From positions 1 to 9,021 of the forward strand of contig JAISNZ010000126.1 in assembly GCA_031275955.1 (NCBI GenBank): 9,021 bases of DNA, given 5' to 3'. The notes under the pieces are model-generated. The model made no database searches and had not been told where the DNA came from. It saw only the letters and a list, made by a program, of their open reading frames with translations. Below are positions 4,851 to 9,021 of the stretch, one piece after another. A program made the position numbers and the translations under genes. How positions within the stretch are numbered: position 1 is the first letter of the stretch; each line of letters starts with the position of its first letter. This stretch comes from Desulfovibrio sp. Lineage in GTDB: Bacteria; Desulfobacterota; Desulfovibrionia; Desulfovibrionales; Desulfovibrionaceae.

Positions 4851-5816
4851 ATGACGCCGGCGGAACTTCTCCTGACCAAAACGGGCGGCACGGTCCTGGC
4901 GCTTGTCCTGCTTCTGTGTCTGGCGCTTCTTTTGCGGCGCCTTTACGGCCAAAGAGGACCGCGGCGCGATCCCAGCCGGGAGGCTCCCGCGCGGGACATA
5001 AATACGGCTCCGTTCCTGGCCTACGCCCGCGGTTTTTTCAGCGGCGAGGCCCGGGGGGATTCCCTTCTCGCCCTGAAGGCGGAACATACCCTGCGGGTGC
5101 TGGAAGAGGCGCGGGCCATTGCCGCCTCCGAACCGGCCTTTTCCGCCGCCTTGCCCCGCCGGGCGCTGCTTCTGGCCGCCCTGTATCATGACCTGGGCCG
5201 TTTTGAACAACTCCGCCGCTACCGGACTTTCGTGGATGCCCGTTCCTGCAATCACGGCCTGCTGGGAGCCAGAATCCTGTCCCGGGGCGTTTTCCTGGCC
5301 GGCGAGCCGGAAGAGGTGCGCCGTCTGGTCCTGACCGCCGTGGCTCTGCATAACCGCCAAAGACTGCCCGAGGGCTTGTCCGGGCCGGGCCGTCTGGTGA
5401 CGCAGGGCGTGCGCGATGCCGACAAGATGGATATTTTGCGGATCATGGCCGGGCAGCTTGCCGCCGGGGCTGTCGCGGATCCGGCGGTAGTCATGCATCT
5501 GGCCGACGAACCGCAAAGCTGGTCAGCCCCTCTTTTGTCGGCCCTGGAAGAAGGCCGGACGGGTTCCTTTTCGGATATGCGCTTCTACAATGATTTTCGT
5601 TTGCTCCTGTGCACCTGGCTCCAGGATCTGACCTTCGCCGTTTCCCTGCGGCGGCTGCGGGATGCCGGGCACCTTGAAGCCATTCTCGGCGGCCTTGCCG
5701 CCGCGCCCGAGGCGCAGGCCAGGGCCCGCCGGGCGGTGGAAGCCTTTTTCAGGGCTGCGGCGGATGCGGATCGCCAAGGAAAAAGGCCTTGCCCTCCCAG
5801 CCTTCCAGATCGATGA
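4851..5816 (+). CDS. Membrane-anchored HD-domain metal-dependent phosphohydrolase-like protein
   Basis: The protein has 321 residues. A single hydrophobic segment (about 13-29) followed by Arg-rich residues suggests an N-terminal membrane anchor with the rest in the cytoplasm. An HD domain (about 70-200) shows the expected metal ligands: His79 in KAEHTL, His113-Asp114 in ALYHDLGRFE, His135 in SCNHGLLGA, His167-Asn168 in ALHNRQ, and Asp189/Asp191 in VRDADKMDILR. Such proteins hydrolyse phosphomonoesters or phosphodiesters of nucleotides. The substrate cannot be read from the sequence. It lacks the HD-GYP motif of cyclic-di-GMP phosphodiesterases and has no synthetase domain of the RelA/SpoT kind. 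The C-terminal part (220-321) is helical and unassigned. The CGGAG ribosome binding site lies in a hairpin arm. The last 68 bp overlap the antisense lipoprotein gene, so the final 22 or so residues (Arg/Pro-rich) are probably not part of the folded core. Confidence 0.85.
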   Translation: MTPAELLLTKTGGTVLALVLLLCLALLLRRLYGQRGPRRDPSREAPARDINTAPFLAYARGFFSGEARGDSLLALKAEHTLRVLEEARAIAASEPAFSAALPRRALLLAALYHDLGRFEQLRRYRTFVDARSCNHGLLGARILSRGVFLAGEPEEVRRLVLTAVALHNRQRLPEGLSGPGRLVTQGVRDADKMDILRIMAGQLAAGAVADPAVVMHLADEPQSWSAPLLSALEEGRTGSFSDMRFYNDFRLLLCTWLQDLTFAVSLRRLRDAGHLEAILGGLAAAPEAQARARRAVEAFFRAAADADRQGKRPCPPSLPDR

Positions 5817-8019
5817 TCAGGGTGGAATTTTCCAGGACATAGTTGGCGCTGTGCGTGCCCAGAGGGGTGATGTAGGTGTAGAGGTTGTCCGTGCCGGGCA
5901 GATTGTCCAGGAGCAGGCGCTCTGTGATCGGGGTGCGGGAGAAATTGCAGATGGAGATCAGATAACGGCCTTGGCCGCGCATGCGGCTGAGCAGGGCGAT
6001 GGACCCCTGTCCCGCGGTGGGCATCCGTTCGATGATGTCGCCCTTGGCTATGCCCAGTTGGGAGCGCAGGCGGAGAAAGGAGCCGATGCGGCGGAGAAAG
6101 GATTCCTCCTGAAGGACCTGGCGGTCGGCCGGCGGATAGAGGGCCGGCGCCCTGGGCAGGCCCTGGGGAGTGACGACGAGGCTTGATCCCGCGGAAGTCA
6201 GGGCATAGCCGCCGCGGGCGGCGTTGCGCGCGTCCCAGCCAACGGAGGTGTCCGCCGAGCCGCTCCAGGACAGGGGCAGGGCGCCCACCACGTCCTGTCC
6301 GGTGAGCAGAAGGACGCCCGGTTGCATGGCCTTGAAAAAGATGAGCAGGGCATGGCCGTTGGCCAGAGTTTTTTCCTTGTCCTTGATCGCTTTGTCCAGC
6401 TCCGCTCTGGCGGAGGGCAGAGATCTTACGGCCGATCCGTCGGCGGATTCCGGCACATCCAGGGGCAGCCCCAGGGCCATGGCCGCCAGGCCCGCGCCTG
6501 TGGTGTACAAAAAGCCGTCCTGGAGGGGGGAGGGAGACTGTTTGGCCAGGACCGCCTGCAGGGCGTCCAGGGTTTGGCGCATCAGGCGCTCCGCCTCTGC
6601 GCCCTCCGGCCCGGAGGCGAGGTGGCGCAGGTGGGGCAGGGTATAGTTGATCCCCTCTTCCGCCGGCATGGAGTGGACTGTCCGGCGGGTATCAATGCGC
6701 AGGCGCAGCGCCTCGTCGGCCATGAACCGGAGCAGGGAGGCGTCTCCTGTCAGCAGGGCGTGTTCCGCGGCCGGGGAAAAGGCGGTATCCTGGATGAAGT
6801 CCGTGCCGGCCCGCAGAAATTCCCACAGGGCCGGCAGGGGCAGGGTGTCGTTGCGCAGCCAGCTCCAGCCGCCATAGCGGCGGATTTCCCGGCTCAGGGA
6901 CTGGGCCGCCGGCAGGGCCGGTTCAATGAAAAATCCTCTGGGCGCGGGGGCGTTCTCTGCGGAGGCGTCCGGGGCGGAATCCCGGGGGGGGGATGTTGCG
7001 GGGGCGACCTCCAGTCCCTGGAAGGCGTCAAGGCGCAGGCCGATGAAGGCCTGTCCCCAGATGCCCACCTGTTGCACGGTGCTGGCGGAGAGGATGCGGT
7101 TGGCCGAGCGGGAGGGATCCTCCCAGTTGAGAATGGGGTGGTTGGGGTCCTTGAAATAGCGGTACACCCAGCGCCTGGTGACGGCGTCGATGCCCGCCGT
7201 TTCGCCGGTGGCGGCCCAACCGCTCCCGCCGCCCGGGAAGGAAAGCTCATGGCGCATGGCTGTGGGCAGAAGCTTTTCGGCGTTCAGGGAGGCGACCTGC
7301 TGCTCCGAGAGGGGAACGCCCTCCCAGGCGGACGAGGCGGGCGGCAAAAGGGGCCAGAACTGGCGCGGCACCTCCAGCATACAATAAATGCCGGGATATT
7401 CCCGGTAATTTCTCGCCGCCAGGAAAAAGTCAGGACCGATGCCCGTGGCCGCGGGAGTCAGGTCGGAACCCAGAAGGGCCTGATTGTCGAGAACGCCGTT
7501 CATGAGGCGGCGGTATTGGGATTCCTGCCCAGCGGCCGGGGAGAAGGAGAATTGGACGACATCGTCGCCCAGGGTGTTGTTTGCCCGTTTGCTCCCGGTC
7601 CAGAGTTCCCCCGAGCCGAAGATGGGGGCGATATAGAGGCCCTTGACGCCGATCTCCCGGAAAATAGGCCAGACGGTCATCTCGCCGAGCTGTTCAAAGG
7701 CGGTGCGCCGGGAGGAAGACAGAAAGGTCAAAGGATGAATGGAAATCCAGATGTCGGCCAGGCTCAGCAGGGCCTCCGGGCCCTCGTATCCGGCCGGAGC
7801 CCGCCAGGCAAGCTCGCTTCCGGACACGACCCGGGCTGTTTCCATGGCCTTGTTCAGCATGGATTTGCGCTCAAGCTGCTGCACATATCCGGGATCCGCC
7901 CTGGGAATGGGAGTGTCCAGGGTATGGGGATCCCGTTTCAGGGGCGCGGGGGTAAAGGCGCAGGCGCCGAGAAGACAGCCGAGGATCAGGCAGACGAGCG
8001 CTGTATACGGGCGGGGCAT
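5749..8019 (-). CDS. Alpha-amylase-superfamily (GH13, trehalose-synthase-like) lipoprotein, divergent
   Basis: This is a 756-residue lipoprotein. The signal peptide ends in a lipobox LGAC with Cys20, so the mature protein is lipid-anchored on the periplasmic side. The rest resembles a GH13 barrel. It has WISIHPLTF (91-99), GVKGLYIAPIFGSGELW (124-140), GLRLDAF with Asp331 at the nucleophile position, FFIEP with Glu366 at the acid/base position, QPGVLLLTGQD (566-576) like the family's TPVLYYGDE strand, then SFLRRIGSFLRLRSQL and a C-terminal beta domain (about 665-750). Two usual motifs are not recognisable: the DxxxNH strand, expected near 185-195, and the NHD motif, expected near 447-460. Activity is therefore uncertain. 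A Pro/Ala/Ser insert (339-360) separates the two conserved acids. GGGAG six bases before the ATG supports the start. The family call rests on pattern recognition only; the biological role is unknown. Confidence 0.65.
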   Translation of the reverse strand: MPRPYTALVCLILGCLLGACAFTPAPLKRDPHTLDTPIPRADPGYVQQLERKSMLNKAMETARVVSGSELAWRAPAGYEGPEALLSLADIWISIHPLTFLSSSRRTAFEQLGEMTVWPIFREIGVKGLYIAPIFGSGELWTGSKRANNTLGDDVVQFSFSPAAGQESQYRRLMNGVLDNQALLGSDLTPAATGIGPDFFLAARNYREYPGIYCMLEVPRQFWPLLPPASSAWEGVPLSEQQVASLNAEKLLPTAMRHELSFPGGGSGWAATGETAGIDAVTRRWVYRYFKDPNHPILNWEDPSRSANRILSASTVQQVGIWGQAFIGLRLDAFQGLEVAPATSPPRDSAPDASAENAPAPRGFFIEPALPAAQSLSREIRRYGGWSWLRNDTLPLPALWEFLRAGTDFIQDTAFSPAAEHALLTGDASLLRFMADEALRLRIDTRRTVHSMPAEEGINYTLPHLRHLASGPEGAEAERLMRQTLDALQAVLAKQSPSPLQDGFLYTTGAGLAAMALGLPLDVPESADGSAVRSLPSARAELDKAIKDKEKTLANGHALLIFFKAMQPGVLLLTGQDVVGALPLSWSGSADTSVGWDARNAARGGYALTSAGSSLVVTPQGLPRAPALYPPADRQVLQEESFLRRIGSFLRLRSQLGIAKGDIIERMPTAGQGSIALLSRMRGQGRYLISICNFSRTPITERLLLDNLPGTDNLYTYITPLGTHSANYVLENSTLIIDLEGWEGKAFFLGDPHPPQP
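6984..6992 (-). repeat. G9/C9 tract inside the lipoprotein gene
   Basis: Nine consecutive G on the plus strand read as C9 in the coding strand, at codons 343-346 (Ser-Pro-Pro-Arg). The run sits in the low-complexity Pro/Ala/Ser insert between the two conserved acidic motifs. A one-base slip would remove the acid/base position and the C-terminal half of the protein. Confidence 0.9.
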
Positions 8020-8106
8020 GGAAACTCCCAGGAAAAGAAATCAACGTTTCCCTAGCATGAGAGGGACGGGTTGGCAACGAACGGTTTTGATCCGGCGCGA
8101 GGGGCG

Positions 8107-8222
8107 GGAGCCTTTTCACCCGCGCAGTGGCCGGGCGGGAAAAAGGCTCCGGCGGCGCGAAGCGCAGCGCTGCGCCGCCCGCGGGATTGGCGCGGGCCGC
8201 CGCAAGCGAACTGTGGCCCGCG
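8107..8222. repeat. Cluster of three large inverted repeats
   Basis: Within the 275-bp gap between the lipoprotein and flagellin genes there are three strong hairpins besides the flagellin terminator. The first pairs GGAGCCTTTT (8107-8116) with AAAAGGCTCC (8141-8150), continued by CCCG (8119-8122) with CGGG (8136-8139). The second pairs GGCGGCGC (8151-8158) with GCGCCGCC (8172-8179), around the nested AGCGC-A-GCGCT (8161-8171). The third pairs CGCGGGCC (8191-8198) with GGCCCGCG (8215-8222). Read on the minus strand, the second hairpin is followed six bases later by five T (8140-8144), so it may act as a back-up terminator for flagellin transcription. The roles of the others are unknown. Confidence 0.5.
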
Positions 8223-8230
8223 TTCATTGC

Positions 8231-8267
8231 CATCAAAGAAGGGGCGGAACGCCGCGCGTTCCGCCCC
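8231..8267 (-). terminator. Intrinsic terminator of the flagellin gene
   Basis: A perfect 11-bp stem, GGGGCGGAACG (8241-8251) with CGTTCCGCCCC (8257-8267), closes a 5-base loop. On the minus strand it is followed at once by TTCTTTGAT (8232-8240). It begins about 28 bases after the flagellin stop codon, the position expected for a Rho-independent terminator of a highly expressed gene. Confidence 0.85.
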
Positions 8268-8294
8268 TGAAGCCCCCCGTCCCGTTTGCGGAGC

Positions 8295-9021
8295 TTATCC
8301 GATGAGCTGCAAGGCCAGCTGGGGCAGGCTGTTCGCCTGGGCGAGCATGGCCACCGCGGCCTGCGAGAGGATTTGGTTCTTCGTGAATTCGGTCATTTCC
8401 GTCGCCACGTCCACATCGGAGATGCGCGATTCGGCGGCCTGCATGTTTTCGGCCTGGATCTGCAGGTTGGCCACGGTGTTCTCCAGCCGGTTCTGCAGGG
8501 CGCCGAGGTTGGCGCGGATCTTGTCCTTGGAGATAATGGCCGCGTTGAGGCCCACAAGGGCCCTCTGGGCCGCGTCCTGGGTGGAGATCGTATAGCCGGC
8601 CTGGCCTTCGCTGGCCGCGTTGTTGCCGACCCCCAGGGCCGAGGCCGTGGCCGTGCCGATCCGGATGTAGTAGTAATCCTCGGCGGAATCGTTAGCCGTG
8701 CCGAAGTGGACCTTCAGCTTGCCCTCGGAGACCAGTCCCTTGCCGTTGTGGTTGTCGCTGGACAGGTTGCCGTTGAGCAGATAGAGGCCGTTGAAGTCCG
8801 TGGCGTTGGCGATCCGAGTGATTTCCGAGGCCATGGCCTGGTACTCGGATTCGATCATCAGTCGCTGGTCCGAGTTGTAGGTGCCTGTGGCCGCCTGTTC
8901 CGCCAGTTCCTTCATCCGGATCAGCTTTTCGTCAATGATGCCGAGGGCGCCGTCGGCTGTCTGGATCAGGGAGATGGCGTCGTTGGCGTTCCGGACGCCC
9001 TGGTTCAGGGCGGCGATTTCC
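8295..9021 (-). CDS. fliC: Flagellin, C-terminal part (gene runs off the right edge)
   Basis: This is the filament subunit of the bacterial flagellum, exported through the flagellar type III system and polymerised outside the cell. The frame stays open to the right edge, so 241 C-terminal residues are visible and the true start is outside the window. The Met at 8915 is internal. The visible part covers the end of the conserved N-terminal coiled-coil region (ALNQGVRNANDAIS, IQTADGALGIIDEKL, KELAEQAATGTYNSDQRL and NATDFNGLYLLNG), a short variable segment, and the conserved D1/D0 C-terminus (NLGALQNRLENT, ISDVDVATEMTEFTKNQIL) ending in SLPQLALQLIG. The middle domain is very short, so this is a minimal flagellin of probably about 280-300 residues without large D2/D3 domains. 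It has a strong terminator. The LPQLALQLIG ending and central style resemble Desulfovibrio flagellins as far as I remember them. Confidence 0.96.
   Translation of the reverse strand, partial: EIAALNQGVRNANDAISLIQTADGALGIIDEKLIRMKELAEQAATGTYNSDQRLMIESEYQAMASEITRIANATDFNGLYLLNGNLSSDNHNGKGLVSEGKLKVHFGTANDSAEDYYYIRIGTATASALGVGNNAASEGQAGYTISTQDAAQRALVGLNAAIISKDKIRANLGALQNRLENTVANLQIQAENMQAAESRISDVDVATEMTEFTKNQILSQAAVAMLAQANSLPQLALQLIG

Noticed and set aside
2959..4854. Plus-strand open frame of 631 codons opposite cheV and nth
   Set aside because: It is exactly antisense to two well-supported genes, is Gly/Ala/Arg/Gln-rich without family features, and crosses their intergenic hairpins. It is a shadow frame produced by high GC at third codon positions.
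4178..4891. Minus-strand frame of 237 codons overlapping nth and the start of the HD gene
   Set aside because: It is an alternative frame of nth with Gly/Arg/Pro-rich composition, whereas the nth frame carries all catalytic and cluster residues.
5687..5703. CGGCGG-CCTTG-CCGCCG hairpin as terminator of the lipoprotein gene
   Set aside because: There is no T-run on the minus strand and it lies inside the HD coding region, where GC codons produce such pairs by chance.
6322..8055. Plus-strand open frame of 577 codons opposite the lipoprotein gene
   Set aside because: The composition is Gly/Gln/Arg-rich with no recognisable domain. The minus-strand frame has a signal peptide, ribosome binding site and GH13-like motifs, so the plus frame is a shadow.
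8020..8100. Promoter for the lipoprotein gene (TTGCCA, 17 bases, TAGGGA on the minus strand)
   Set aside because: The -35 is good but the -10 matches only two of six positions, and no sigma-54 or sigma-28 pattern fits better.
8295..8915. Flagellin starting at the Met at 8915
   Set aside because: The frame continues open to the right edge with conserved flagellin sequence upstream of this Met, so it is internal and the gene is cut by the window edge.

Overview
The window looks like a chromosomal stretch of a GC-rich, flagellated Gram-negative bacterium, most likely a Desulfovibrio-type member of the Desulfobacterota. That placement rests on the flagellin C-terminus, the CheW-REC CheV protein and the general gene style. 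It is an inference from protein appearance, not from a database search. No mobile element, tRNA, rRNA or CRISPR array is visible. Gene density is high, and no gene-free stretch exceeds 300 bp.

Left part (1-2890). An unidentified gene leaves the left edge on the minus strand and has its own promoter at 169-197. Next to it, a minus-strand pair encodes a VUT/YhhQ-type queuosine-precursor transporter (1712-2191) and, 21 bp downstream, a WbaP-type undecaprenyl-phosphate sugar-phosphate transferase (212-1690) that starts O-antigen or exopolysaccharide synthesis. Divergent from the transporter is queF (2420-2890), the preQ0 reductase. Transporter plus QueF suggests import of preQ0 and its reduction to preQ1 for queuosine tRNA modification. 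The 228-bp region between them carries a convincing minus-strand promoter and several hairpins, and queF contains a run of ten C.

Middle part (2914-5816). Minus-strand cheV (chemotaxis coupling protein with a receiver domain) has a strong ribosome binding site and a leader containing three back-to-back GC hairpins. Upstream of it on the same strand is nth (endonuclease III with an iron-sulfur cluster). Divergent from nth is a membrane-anchored HD-domain phosphohydrolase-like gene whose Shine-Dalgarno sequence lies in a hairpin arm. The 3' end of that gene overlaps the next gene antiparallel by 68 bp.

Right part (5749-9021). A 756-aa lipoprotein resembles the alpha-amylase superfamily (GH13, trehalose-synthase-like) but lacks recognisable copies of some catalytic motifs and carries a low-complexity insert. 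It is followed by a 275-bp intergenic region with four strong inverted repeats, including a good intrinsic terminator for the flagellin gene. The flagellin gene runs off the right edge and shows only its C-terminal 241 residues.

The genes do not form one pathway. They are housekeeping, envelope and motility functions. The points most worth a second look are the homopolymer tracts, the structured leaders (especially at queF) and the unusual GH13-like lipoprotein. I found no convincing evidence of a wholly new multi-gene system.
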